A stretch of DNA of 64,000 nt from Nitratireductor aestuarii. Lineage in GTDB: Bacteria; Pseudomonadota; Alphaproteobacteria; Rhizobiales; Rhizobiaceae. The position numbers and the translations under genes are program-made. This document shows positions 35,912 through 44,421 of the stretch, piece by piece; the first letter of the stretch is position 1, and each line of letters begins with the position of its first letter. Where the stretch lies: NCBI RefSeq assembly GCF_014641695.1, contig NZ_BMIF01000016.1, forward strand, positions 1 through 64,000. The letters run 5' to 3'. The notes under the pieces were generated by a model. That model was not told the DNA's origin. It made no database searches and worked only from the letters and a program-made list of their open reading frames with translations.

Positions 35912-36652
35912 ATGGATGCACTTGGATATCGCAAGAAGATCGGCCTCGTGATCGCCTCCGTCAACACTTCGGCGCAGCCGGAGTCCGACGATCTGAGGAT
36001 CCCCGGCGTGACCAACCACACTGCCCGCATTTCCATCGAGGAACGCCCGCTGAACACCGACGAAGCCTTTTTGGCGCACGTCGAATCGATGCGTTCGGGC
36101 ATCCGCACCGCGATTGCCCAGGTCATGACCTGCGCGCCCGACCACATCATCATGGCGATCGCGCTGGAAGCTTTCTGGGGCGGCGTGAAGCAGTCTGAAT
36201 CGCTGCGACAGGACCTCGTCGAAATGGCCGGTGTCGGCGTTTCCATGGGTTCGAACGCAACGGTTGCAGCACTGCAGGCTTACGGCGCGAAGAAGATCGG
36301 CATCCTGACACCGCATATGCCGCGCGGTGATGCGATGGTTCAGCTCTATTTCGAGGAAGCAGGCTACGACGTGGTCGCGCTGAAGGGCCTGAAGTGCCCG
36401 TCGCCCCGGCAGATCGCTCACACCACCTACGAGCAGATTCGCGATGGCCTCATGGAGATCAACTCCGACGACGTGGACGTTCTGGTCCAGGTGGGCACGA
36501 ACCTTGCCGGAAAGCAGGTTGCAGCCGACGCCGAGCGCTGGCTCGGCAAGCCCGTGCTCAGCATGAATGTCGTCACCTACTGGCACGCGCTGCGCGAGCT
36601 TGGCATCAAGGACAAGATCTACGGCCAGGGCCGTATTCTGGAGGATTTCTAG
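35912..36652 (+). CDS. Asp/Glu racemase / maleate isomerase family protein lacking the catalytic cysteines
   Basis: The 246-residue protein has the two-lobed racemase-superfamily fold: IGLVIASVNTS at the N-terminus, GSNATVAALQAYGAKKIGILTPH in the middle, and GKPVLSMNVVTYWHAL near the end, closest to maleate isomerase and arylmalonate decarboxylase. The positions that carry catalytic Cys in relatives read MAIALEAFWGG (81-91) and VQVGTNLAG (192-200): no Cys is present at either. C74 and C162 are elsewhere. It may be a decarboxylase-like or binding variant. It is 3 bp before the FAD monooxygenase gene. Confidence 0.85.
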   Translation: MDALGYRKKIGLVIASVNTSAQPESDDLRIPGVTNHTARISIEERPLNTDEAFLAHVESMRSGIRTAIAQVMTCAPDHIIMAIALEAFWGGVKQSESLRQDLVEMAGVGVSMGSNATVAALQAYGAKKIGILTPHMPRGDAMVQLYFEEAGYDVVALKGLKCPSPRQIAHTTYEQIRDGLMEINSDDVDVLVQVGTNLAGKQVAADAERWLGKPVLSMNVVTYWHALRELGIKDKIYGQGRILEDF

Positions 36653-36655
36653 TCC

Positions 36656-37846
36656 ATGGCCGACCATCAGGTAATCATTGCCGGTGGCGGTCCGGCAGGA
36701 CTGACCGCGGCCCTGGCTCTCGCCACCGGCGGAGTGCAGGTCTGCGTTCTGGAGCGCCGCAACGCCATCTACGAAGATCCGCGCGCCGCGACGTTTCATC
36801 CGCCGACACTGGAGCTATACCAGCCGAGCGGCATCACGGATGAACTGCATCGCCGTGGCATCATTGCGAACAACTGGCAGTTCCGCGACAAGGCCGAAGG
36901 CACGCTTGCCGATTTCCACCTCAAGCTGCTGTCTGATGTCACGCCGTTCCCTTATCGGCTGCAGTGCGAACAGCACAAGCTGGTCGAGATGCTGACCGAC
37001 AAGCTGGCCGAGTTCCCGAACGTCCGCATCATCAACTCAATCGACGTTCTCTCCGTTTGCGAGAACGATATGGAAGTCGTTGTCGAGACGAGCCAGGGTG
37101 AGATGACGGCGCAGTATGTCGTTGGCGCCGACGGTGGCCGCAGCATTGTGCGCAAGGCTTCCGGGATTCCGTTCGAAGGCTTTACCTTTGAGGAGCGGTT
37201 CCTGGTCATCACCACCGACCACGACTTTGAGCAGGACGACTATTCCTACACCTGCTATATCTCCGATCCGGAAGACTGGTGCGCGATCTTCAAGGTCCCA
37301 GGACCTGATGACAAGGGTCGCTGGCGCATGACTTCGGCCACTGCACCGGGGGATTCCGAGGAATGGCTGCTGTCCGACGAGAATGCGCAGAACAAGCTGC
37401 AGCGCTTCTGCCCGAGCGACGCGCCCTACAACATCCTTCACACGAACCTCTACACGGTTCACCAGCGTGTAGCGCAGACCTTCCGCAAGGGCCGCGTGAT
37501 GCTGGTGGGTGACGCCGCCCATATCAACAATCCGCTCGGCGGCATGGGTATGAACTTCGGCATCCACGACTCCTTCAACCTTGGCGAAAAGCTCATCAAG
37601 GTGCTGGATGGTGCGTCGCCCGACCTGCTGGATCTCTACGACCGTCAGCGAAGGCATGTCGCAAACGCCTTCCTGCAGGCAATGACCATCCGCAACAAGA
37701 AGATGCTCGAGGAGAAGGATCCGGCCATCCGCGCCCAGGTGCTCGCCGAAATGCGAAGAACCGGAAGCGATCCGGAACGGGCGCGGAAATACCTGCTCAA
37801 CTCCTCGATGATCGAGAGCGTTCGGGCTGCCGCTGCCATCACCTGA
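36656..37846 (+). CDS. Group A FAD-dependent aromatic/N-heterocycle monooxygenase
   Basis: The 396-residue protein carries the three motifs of the PHBH-fold flavoprotein hydroxylases: GGGPAG (10-15, FAD ADP site), VGADGGRSIVR (DG motif) and GRVMLVGDAAHINNPLGGMG (GD motif). Such enzymes hydroxylate aromatic or heteroaromatic acids with NAD(P)H and O2. The length is typical for single-component salicylate or 6-hydroxynicotinate hydroxylase-type enzymes. It is embedded in an operon with amidase-type genes, which suggests a nitrogen-containing aromatic substrate. Confidence 0.92.
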   Translation: MADHQVIIAGGGPAGLTAALALATGGVQVCVLERRNAIYEDPRAATFHPPTLELYQPSGITDELHRRGIIANNWQFRDKAEGTLADFHLKLLSDVTPFPYRLQCEQHKLVEMLTDKLAEFPNVRIINSIDVLSVCENDMEVVVETSQGEMTAQYVVGADGGRSIVRKASGIPFEGFTFEERFLVITTDHDFEQDDYSYTCYISDPEDWCAIFKVPGPDDKGRWRMTSATAPGDSEEWLLSDENAQNKLQRFCPSDAPYNILHTNLYTVHQRVAQTFRKGRVMLVGDAAHINNPLGGMGMNFGIHDSFNLGEKLIKVLDGASPDLLDLYDRQRRHVANAFLQAMTIRNKKMLEEKDPAIRAQVLAEMRRTGSDPERARKYLLNSSMIESVRAAAAIT

Positions 37847-37868
37847 TGCAGTTATTCCGGGAGGAGAA

Positions 37869-38633
37869 ATGACGGAACGGATCTGGGACCGCTATCTGAG
37901 CGACCAGGACAGAAAAGTACTCGATGCACTGAAGTTCGGTTCGCTTGCCTCATGGGGCAAGCGGCCGGCTCTTCTTGTGATTGACGTAAACTATGCCTTC
38001 TGTGGCGAGGCTTCCGTCCCGCTTTTGGAAAGCATCCAGACGTGGCGGACGTCCTGCGGAGAGATCGCCTGGAAAACTGTACCGGTGCTTCAGCAATTGA
38101 TCGCTGAGTGCCGCAGCAAGGAGATCCCGGTCATATATACGACCGGCACCCGCCGCGCTGACGGATGGGATGCCGGAGCATGGGCCTTCAAAGGGAGCCC
38201 AAGTGTGCAAAGTGCGGCGGCGCAGAAGGCTGGCGCAATCCAGCCGAAGCGGGACGGCAACCAGATCCTGGAGGAGATCAGGCCGGGCAAACGCGACATC
38301 GTCATCGAGAAGCAGAAGCCGTCGGCTTTCTCCGGCACGCCGCTTTATTCGTTCCTGCAACTCTTGCAATGCGACAGCGTCATCGTAGCGGGCGGCACAA
38401 CGTCAGGCTGCGTGCGGGCAACGGTTCTTGATGCTTTCTCTCACAACATGCGCTGCACGGTTGTCGAGGATGCCTGCTTCGATCGTCTTGAGGCTTCGCA
38501 CGCGATCAACCTCTGCGACATGCACGCGAAATACGCGAATGTCGTCATGGGCGAGACGGTGCTTGATTACCTGCAGGGGCTTCCTCACGGCCTGTTCGAC
38601 CTGCCAAGCGGCGAGGGCATGCCGGACTATTAA
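37869..38633 (+). CDS. Second isochorismatase-family hydrolase (N-carbamoylsarcosine amidase-like)
   Basis: The 254-residue protein keeps the triad D39 (LLVIDVNYAF), K148 (VIEKQKPSAF) and C181 (TTSGCVRATV). The longer N-terminus and the TTGTRRADGW segment resemble the N-carbamoylsarcosine amidohydrolase and RutB-like branch rather than the 219-residue paralogue at 33418. It ends the rightward operon and is followed by a strong terminator hairpin. Two amidohydrolases in one operon suggest two amide or carbamoyl cleavages in the pathway. Confidence 0.92.
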   Translation: MTERIWDRYLSDQDRKVLDALKFGSLASWGKRPALLVIDVNYAFCGEASVPLLESIQTWRTSCGEIAWKTVPVLQQLIAECRSKEIPVIYTTGTRRADGWDAGAWAFKGSPSVQSAAAQKAGAIQPKRDGNQILEEIRPGKRDIVIEKQKPSAFSGTPLYSFLQLLQCDSVIVAGGTTSGCVRATVLDAFSHNMRCTVVEDACFDRLEASHAINLCDMHAKYANVVMGETVLDYLQGLPHGLFDLPSGEGMPDY

Positions 38634-38665
38634 GTTTTGGCGTGCCATCCAGCCGGCCCAAACGA

Positions 38666-38693
38666 AAAACCCCGGTGTCACCGCCGGGGTTTT
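38666..38693. terminator. Bidirectional intrinsic terminator AAAACCCCGG / CCGGGGTTTT
   Basis: A perfect 10-bp stem (38666-38675 with 38684-38693) with an 8-base loop ends in TTTT on the plus strand and, because of the AAAA on the left, TTTT on the minus strand too. It sits between two convergent genes, the second isochorismatase (+) and tctC (-), and should stop both. Confidence 0.88.
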
Positions 38694-38716
38694 CCTTTGA
38701 CTACAAACCGATCAGA

Positions 38717-39742
38717 TCACTTCGGCTTCTTGGCCAGACCTGCAAGGTTGACTGCTTCCGTGTAGAAAGTCTTGTCGGCTTCGATGATCTCGAGCAGTTC
38801 CTTCTGCGTGGTGCCGAGCGGGATGATGCCGAGCTGGTTCAAACGCTCGCGGATTTCCGGATCCTTGCCCGCCTCGATCGTGGCTTCCTCGATGGCGGAA
38901 ACGATCTCCTGCGGGAGACCCGCAGGGCCCATGAAACCGTTCCAGGAGCGCGCGACGAAGCCGGGGATGACTTCCGCAACCGTTTGCAGGTCCGGAGCCT
39001 GGACGAGGCGTTCGGTCGTCGTCACTGCGAGCAGGACGATGTCCGGGTTGTCCTTCAGCTTCAGCAGTTCCGATGCATTGCCGAAATAGACGTCGACTTC
39101 ACCGGCCAGCAGAGCTGCCGTGGCTGGGCCACCGCCCGCGTAGGGGATCTTCTCAAGCTTGATCTCGGTCAGCGCTTCAAAACGCGCCATGGTCAGGTGC
39201 GTGTTGCCGCCGATGCCGCCCACCGCGTAGTTGATCTGGCCGGGATTTGCCTTGGCGTAAGCGATGAAGTCGCTCAGCGTTTCCTGGCCGAGGCTCTTGC
39301 GCACGGCGAGGATGTAAGGGCCGGCGCCGAGGGCGCTGATCGGCGTGATGTCGTCGCCGCTGTAGCTCAGGTCCTGCATGAGCGGCAGGATGATGATGTT
39401 GGTGGCCGCGCCGAAGAGGAGCGTGTAGCCGTCCTTTTCGGAACGGGCGACCGTTTCCGTCGCCACGATGCCGCCAGCTGTCGGCTGGTTTTCGACGACG
39501 AAGTTCTGGCCGAGCTTCTTGCTCAGGAAGTTACAGGCCAGACGCGCCATCGTGTCGGTGTTGCCGCCGGCGGCGTATGGCACCAGAACCGTGACCGGTC
39601 GCGACGGATACTTGGCCTGCGCGAAGGCGGAGCCAAGGCCGGCACCGGCCATGATCGAAGCGGCCATGCCGGCCGAGCCATACTTCAGGATGTCGCGGCG
39701 GGTGATCCCCTGCTGGGAGCGAGGTTCTTTCTGCTTGGTCAT
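38717..39742 (-). CDS. TctC-family periplasmic binding protein with Tat-type signal
   Basis: The 341-residue protein has an N-terminal twin-arginine segment (ITRRDILKYGSAGMAASIMAG) ending SAFAQAK, so Tat export is likely. YPSRPVTVLVPYAAGGNTDT is the TctC ligand-binding loop. No TctAB genes are adjacent; it follows the ThDP enzyme gene by 55 bp in the same direction. It is an orphan binding protein that may serve the TctBA at 28614-30592, which lacks its own and carries the same upstream element as this operon. Confidence 0.93.
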   Translation of the reverse strand: MTKQKEPRSQQGITRRDILKYGSAGMAASIMAGAGLGSAFAQAKYPSRPVTVLVPYAAGGNTDTMARLACNFLSKKLGQNFVVENQPTAGGIVATETVARSEKDGYTLLFGAATNIIILPLMQDLSYSGDDITPISALGAGPYILAVRKSLGQETLSDFIAYAKANPGQINYAVGGIGGNTHLTMARFEALTEIKLEKIPYAGGGPATAALLAGEVDVYFGNASELLKLKDNPDIVLLAVTTTERLVQAPDLQTVAEVIPGFVARSWNGFMGPAGLPQEIVSAIEEATIEAGKDPEIRERLNQLGIIPLGTTQKELLEIIEADKTFYTEAVNLAGLAKKPK

Positions 39743-39797
39743 TGATGATCCCTTTTGTTACCCTCTGATGGTTGCTCAACCGTTCTTGGTGACGGCT

Positions 39798-41600
39798 TTA
39801 ATCCAGTGCAGTCAGCACCTCGACGACAGCGATCCCGCCATCACGTACGATGCTCACAGCTTCATTCAGGTGCTTGGACAGCTCTGCAGGGTCGGAGATT
39901 GGTCCGACGGACCAGACCCCGTAGCTGCGCGCGAGGTTGGTCAGATCGATGTCCGGTCCTTCCATCCGCTGGCCGATATGGGCGTTCTCCACCGGCCGGT
40001 TGCGCTGGTGCGCGACTTCCCGCTGGTGCAATTCGTCGTTGCCCCAGGTGCGGTTGTTGAGGATGACCAGCAGGAGCGGCGCCTTGTGCGCGGCTGCAGA
40101 CCAGAGCGCGCCGGAGGCCATGACGAAGTCGCCGTCGCCCAGCATGGCAACGGGGATTTTTCCGGTTCCCTTCAGAGCAAGTGCGGCACCAGCCGCCGCT
40201 GCCGGGCCATAGCCCACCCCGCCGCCGCCGTCGCCGCCGAGATACTGGCCGGCTCCGGTAAACTCGAAGATTCCATCCTGCCAGCTGCGGTGGTTGCGAA
40301 CGACAAGCGTCCAGTCTTCCGCCTTGATGGCCTCGTAGACCTCGCCGGTGATGCCCGGGAGGCTGATGTGCTGGTCTTCCCAACGCTTGGCGTAGCGCGC
40401 CTGCCGTGCTTCGCGCAATGCGGCGGAGCGGTCTGCAAGCTGTTGCCTGCGGGCCTCGATCGCTTCCATGCGGTCCGGGGTGGCTGTCAGCCGTTCGGCA
40501 AGGCGATCACCCAGCGCCCGAATGGTGGCCAGAGGATCCGCGCTGACCACGAGATCCGCGCGCGCATCCGGGCCGCCGAAACGAGTCCAGCTGTTGCCGA
40601 AATAGGCGTTCATGGACACATCCACGATGGTGGCGCGATCCTCACGAGCTGCGCCGCCAGCGATGTTCGAACGCTTCGGCTGATACTGGCCGCTGAGCAG
40701 GTTCACGTCCTGGCAGTCGAAGCAGATCAGCAGGTCCGCATCCTTGGCAATGGCCTTGTCGCCATTGAGGTTCTGCGGGTGGTTCGTCGGGAAACAGACG
40801 ATGTTGCGATCGTCGTGATAAGCGGCGCCGGAGAGTTCCACGAGACGCTTCAACGGTTCCGTCGTCTCCGGGTCGAGCCCCAGGCGACCGGCGAAGATCA
40901 GCGGCATCTTCGAGGAGACCAGCAGCTCGACCAGCTCGTCCAGCTGGGCAGGCGAGGGATGGGGTGCTGCCGGCGGATCAATGACGCGGCTCGACAGTTC
41001 AGGCAGATCAATGGCGTCGATCGGCACTTCCTGCAGGGCGGCATCGATAGAAAGATAGCTCGGACCCTGCGGCGCCGTCAGGCCCTTCTTCCGCGCCAGC
41101 AGGATGCCGTCAATGATCGCTTCCAGCGTCGGCGGCTCATCCGTCCACTTCACGTAGTTGCGGATCAGGTCACTCTGCGCGTTGGCACTATGTGCCCAGT
41201 CGATGAAGCGACGTTCCGCCGGATCGGCCGGACCGCTGCCGCCCAGGATGAGCAGGGGCGTCTGGTCGCAAAAGGCGTTGTAGATCGCCATCGAGCCGTT
41301 CATCAGCCCCACAAGGTTGTGGAGGATGACCAGGGCTGACTGACGCTTCGCCTTGGCATAGCCATGAGCCATGCCGACAGCAATCATCTCATGCGTGGTC
41401 AGCACCAGCTCCGGCGCGGTATTGCCGAGCACATTGACGATTGAGTCATGCAGCCCGCGAAAGCTGGAGCCCGGATTGATGAAGGCATATTCGTAGCCGA
41501 GCCCGCGCAGCAGTTCTGCCATCCGGTCGGAACCGTAGAGCGTCTGGTTCGAAGTCGCACCATCGGCGGCGACGATGTTGTTGACGGGATGCTGGGTCAT
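39798..41600 (-). CDS. Thiamine diphosphate-dependent enzyme (acetolactate synthase/benzoylformate decarboxylase superfamily)
   Basis: ATG 41600 overlaps the aldehyde dehydrogenase stop (ATGA) and yields 600 residues. The ThDP Glu is E71 (LTTHEMIAV). The cofactor motif starts GDG at 488-490 and ends NN at 515-516 (VAMLGDGDF ... LVILNN). The central domain (about 215-380) is the usual helper domain. Such enzymes decarboxylate 2-oxo acids or ligate the resulting carbanion. Next to an aldehyde dehydrogenase, decarboxylation of a 2-oxo acid to an aldehyde is the likely step. Confidence 0.92.
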   Translation of the reverse strand: MTQHPVNNIVAADGATSNQTLYGSDRMAELLRGLGYEYAFINPGSSFRGLHDSIVNVLGNTAPELVLTTHEMIAVGMAHGYAKAKRQSALVILHNLVGLMNGSMAIYNAFCDQTPLLILGGSGPADPAERRFIDWAHSANAQSDLIRNYVKWTDEPPTLEAIIDGILLARKKGLTAPQGPSYLSIDAALQEVPIDAIDLPELSSRVIDPPAAPHPSPAQLDELVELLVSSKMPLIFAGRLGLDPETTEPLKRLVELSGAAYHDDRNIVCFPTNHPQNLNGDKAIAKDADLLICFDCQDVNLLSGQYQPKRSNIAGGAAREDRATIVDVSMNAYFGNSWTRFGGPDARADLVVSADPLATIRALGDRLAERLTATPDRMEAIEARRQQLADRSAALREARQARYAKRWEDQHISLPGITGEVYEAIKAEDWTLVVRNHRSWQDGIFEFTGAGQYLGGDGGGGVGYGPAAAAGAALALKGTGKIPVAMLGDGDFVMASGALWSAAAHKAPLLLVILNNRTWGNDELHQREVAHQRNRPVENAHIGQRMEGPDIDLTNLARSYGVWSVGPISDPAELSKHLNEAVSIVRDGGIAVVEVLTALD

Positions 41601-43048
41601 GCCAGCCTCGGCACGGCGATGTTGATCGACTTCACTTCGGTATAGCTCAGCAGTTCCTCGATCCCTTCTTCGCGGCCGACGCCGCTGTTTTTCATTCCGC
41701 CATAGGGCACACCCACGTAGTGGGGCCCGACGCAGTTGATCCACACGTAGCCGACGTTAAGGCGGCGAGCGAAGGCAAGCGCCTGGTCGATGTCCTTGCC
41801 GACGATGCTTGCCGTCAGACCAAGGTCGGAGGCATCGTCCACTTCGATAATCTCGCTTGCGTCCTTCCAGCGCATGACCGTGAGAACAGGACCAAAAACT
41901 TCGGTCTTCATGAGCATGTGATCGCGGCGGTCGACTTCGAAGACCGTTGGCTCAACCCAGTAGCCCTTCTCGAATTGCGCACCTTCAGGCCGCTTGCCGC
42001 CGGCGAGTATCCGGGTGCCGCTCTCCTTCGCCTTGGCGATGAGGCCGGTCACCTTGTTGTAATGCTCTTCACTGACGAGCGGGCCCATGCCGCAGCCGGG
42101 TTCCAGCGGGTGTCCAACCTTGATCGCGGAAACCTTGGCGACAACCTTTTCCAAGAGCTCGTCGTAGACGTCATCATGGATCATCAGGCAGCTGGTCGAA
42201 CCGCAGCTCTGGCCCTGCCACTGGAAGTTCATGCCTTCGAGTGCCAGCGCGGCAGCCTTGTCGAGGTCCGCATCGGGCAGAACGACCATCATGTTCTTGC
42301 CGCCCAGCTCGTGAGTGATGGCCTTGATGCCGACGGGGGCCGTGGAGGCCTGGATGCGCATTGCGGTTGGGACCGAGCCGATGAAGCCGATGCGCTTCAC
42401 CCGACGATCCGTGACGAGCGGCTGGCCCGTATTCGGGCCATCGCCGCTCAGGATGCTGACGACACCGGCCGGGAGGATCTCGGAGCAGATTTCGGCAAGG
42501 ATGCCGCCGGTCAGCGGAGCCTGCTCCGGCGACTTCACGATAACAGCGTTGCCGGTGACGAGCGGAGCCGTGAACCGCGACGCGGCGAAGTAGAATGGAT
42601 GGTTGAAGGCAATGATGCGTGCCACAACGCCGAACGGCTCGCGCACACTGATGTGCAGATGATCGGCCGTCGCGGGGTAGGTGGCCCCCAGAACGCCGTG
42701 GGCGAGCCCGGAATAATATTCGATGCGGGAAGCCGCTCGGTCCACGTCGCCCAGCATGGGGCCATAGATGTTGCCGGAGTCGAGGCTTTCCAGACGGGCG
42801 ATCTCTTCGCGGCGGGCGCGGATGGCGTTGGCCACCTTGCGCATGTAACCTATGCGGGCATCGAGGCTGAGGGCGGCCCAGGCAGGCTGGGCTGCAACGG
42901 CAGCGTCGACGGCCCGCTTCACATCTTCAGGGCCTGCTGCCGCAGCTGAACCGATCAGGGAAAGGTCAGATGGACTTCTGCGCTCAAACCTTGCACCACT
43001 TGCGGCCTCGACCAGCTCTCCGTTGATCAGAAGCTTTGCTTCGTACAT
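41597..43048 (-). CDS. NAD(P)-dependent aldehyde dehydrogenase
   Basis: The 483-residue protein has all ALDH landmarks: N149 (IIAFNHPF), K172 in VIVKSPEQ, GFIGSVPT in the NAD fold, E247 (HELGGKN) and the nucleophile C282 (GQSCGSTS). It is the first gene of an operon with the ThDP enzyme and an orphan TctC, and a LysR gene lies just upstream. It probably oxidizes the aldehyde from the ThDP enzyme to the acid. Confidence 0.94.
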   Translation of the reverse strand: MYEAKLLINGELVEAASGARFERRSPSDLSLIGSAAAAGPEDVKRAVDAAVAAQPAWAALSLDARIGYMRKVANAIRARREEIARLESLDSGNIYGPMLGDVDRAASRIEYYSGLAHGVLGATYPATADHLHISVREPFGVVARIIAFNHPFYFAASRFTAPLVTGNAVIVKSPEQAPLTGGILAEICSEILPAGVVSILSGDGPNTGQPLVTDRRVKRIGFIGSVPTAMRIQASTAPVGIKAITHELGGKNMMVVLPDADLDKAAALALEGMNFQWQGQSCGSTSCLMIHDDVYDELLEKVVAKVSAIKVGHPLEPGCGMGPLVSEEHYNKVTGLIAKAKESGTRILAGGKRPEGAQFEKGYWVEPTVFEVDRRDHMLMKTEVFGPVLTVMRWKDASEIIEVDDASDLGLTASIVGKDIDQALAFARRLNVGYVWINCVGPHYVGVPYGGMKNSGVGREEGIEELLSYTEVKSINIAVPRLA

Positions 43049-43110
43049 ATCCCGCTCCTTATTCTTATGATGGGATCATACCGGGTTTGAAGCGGGGCAC
43101 AGCTGGGGGA

Positions 43111-43128
43111 GTCGGTATAGCTGCTATA
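43111..43128. promoter_or_regulatory. GTCGGTATAGCTGCTATA site upstream of aldehyde dehydrogenase operon
   Basis: The stretch contains GTCGGTATAGC (identical to 33315-33325) fused to a 13-bp palindrome TATAGCTGCTATA (43116-43128) whose first 12 bases are identical to 28502-28513. A further GATATACC lies 18 bp on. It is 63-80 bp upstream of the ALDH start and 100 bp downstream of the LysR stop. This is the best-formed copy of the shared element. Confidence 0.55.
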
Positions 43129-43225
43129 TGCCGGAATGATATACCGCGCTCCCGGACCTGCCGATTGAAGGCAGCCGGGGGCGCAACAAGACGCTCAAAC
43201 TAGGCGATCGCTGAGGGGGGTCAGA

Positions 43226-44170
43226 TCAGTTCGACGGGGTGGGCGAAGGGAATGGCGTACGCGGTATCTGCCAGTCATAAAGCGTCGAAATCTCGTTCAC
43301 CGATTGCTTGATGACCTGCAGGACCATCCGCGTGCCGGAGTCGAGTGAACTTGACGAGGCTGTAGCTAGCGCAAGATTGCGGCGGAAGCACGGGTTGTCC
43401 ATCGCCGCGATCTCGAACTCACCGTTGCGGACTTCGACTTCAACGGCGCCGCGTGGCAAGAGCGTGCAGAGACCTTCTTCGCGGACCAGATCCTTGATGG
43501 CGGGGATGGAGTCGATTTCATAGACGACGTTGAGCTGGCACCTGCATTCCTGCATCCGCTCCTCGATCAGCTTGCGAATACCGTGCTGCTTGCCGGGCAG
43601 AGCAAGTCCCACATTGCAAAGGTCCTCGGCAGACCGGGGCAAGGGATCCTGGCTGCCCGCGCGCCGGATGAAATAGAGGTTGTCGGCAAGCAGATGCTCC
43701 GCAATGCACCAGTTGCGGCCCATCGGTTCGTAGATGGTTGCGATATCGACCTTCTTGTTCTGCAGCCAGTCGATGAGCGTGCCGCTCATGCCTTCGCGCA
43801 CATGCAGGTTCAGGTCCGGATAGCGGCTGCGCAGACGCTTGAGCAGGGGCTTCATCAGGAGCGGCGAGAGGGACGGCAGGATGCCCAGCGTCACCGAGCC
43901 GTGGATCGAACCACCCAACGTGTGGATCTGGCGGATCGCCCGGGCATTCGCCTCCAGCGCCGGCCCGGCATAGGCAAAAAGAAGTTCCCCCGCTGGCGTC
44001 AATTCTGCACCGCGCCCGGTTCGGTAGAAGAGCGCGGATTTCAACTGTTCCTCGAGAAGTCGGATCTGTCTGCTGAGGGCAGGTTGCGCGACACCAATGG
44101 CGATCGCAGCTCGCGAGAAACTGCCAGCTTCCGCAACCGACATGAAGTACTTTAACTGCCTGAATTCCAT
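43226..44170 (-). CDS. LysR-type transcriptional regulator
   Basis: The winged helix-turn-helix is at the N-terminus (EFRQLKYFMSVAEAG ... AQPALSRQIRLLEEQL), followed by a two-lobed effector domain, 314 residues from ATG 44170 (a second ATG at 44173 is possible). It is cotranscribed in direction with, and 177 bp upstream of, the ALDH-ThDP-TctC operon, and divergent from a dienelactone hydrolase. CGGTTATAGC-type elements lie on both sides. It is the natural candidate regulator for the dispersed operons that carry this element. Confidence 0.93.
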   Translation of the reverse strand: MEFRQLKYFMSVAEAGSFSRAAIAIGVAQPALSRQIRLLEEQLKSALFYRTGRGAELTPAGELLFAYAGPALEANARAIRQIHTLGGSIHGSVTLGILPSLSPLLMKPLLKRLRSRYPDLNLHVREGMSGTLIDWLQNKKVDIATIYEPMGRNWCIAEHLLADNLYFIRRAGSQDPLPRSAEDLCNVGLALPGKQHGIRKLIEERMQECRCQLNVVYEIDSIPAIKDLVREEGLCTLLPRGAVEVEVRNGEFEIAAMDNPCFRRNLALATASSSSLDSGTRMVLQVIKQSVNEISTLYDWQIPRTPFPSPTPSN

Positions 44171-44421
44171 CATTATTCTGGACCCATTTCCCATCTGAGG
44201 CTTTCGTCGGACCGAGCCTGGCAAGTTTGCGCTGCTCTGTTTGTGCTCGTTCCCGAGGTCAGAGTAGACGTGCATCCCGGCAGAAACAATTCCCTTGGAG
44301 CCGCCTGCACAGGGGGATTGGTGCGTGGCAGATTTCGGAACGGCGGCAGAACTCTCTCGGTCAGAGCCATCGCCTCGGCTATAACCGCATCATCAGAGAA
44401 CGTTCACGGGAGGAGAATGCA

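Noticed and set aside
39468-41339. 623-codon plus-strand open frame opposite tctC and the ThDP enzyme gene
   Set aside because: It is antisense to both convincing genes and its translation shows no recognisable domain.
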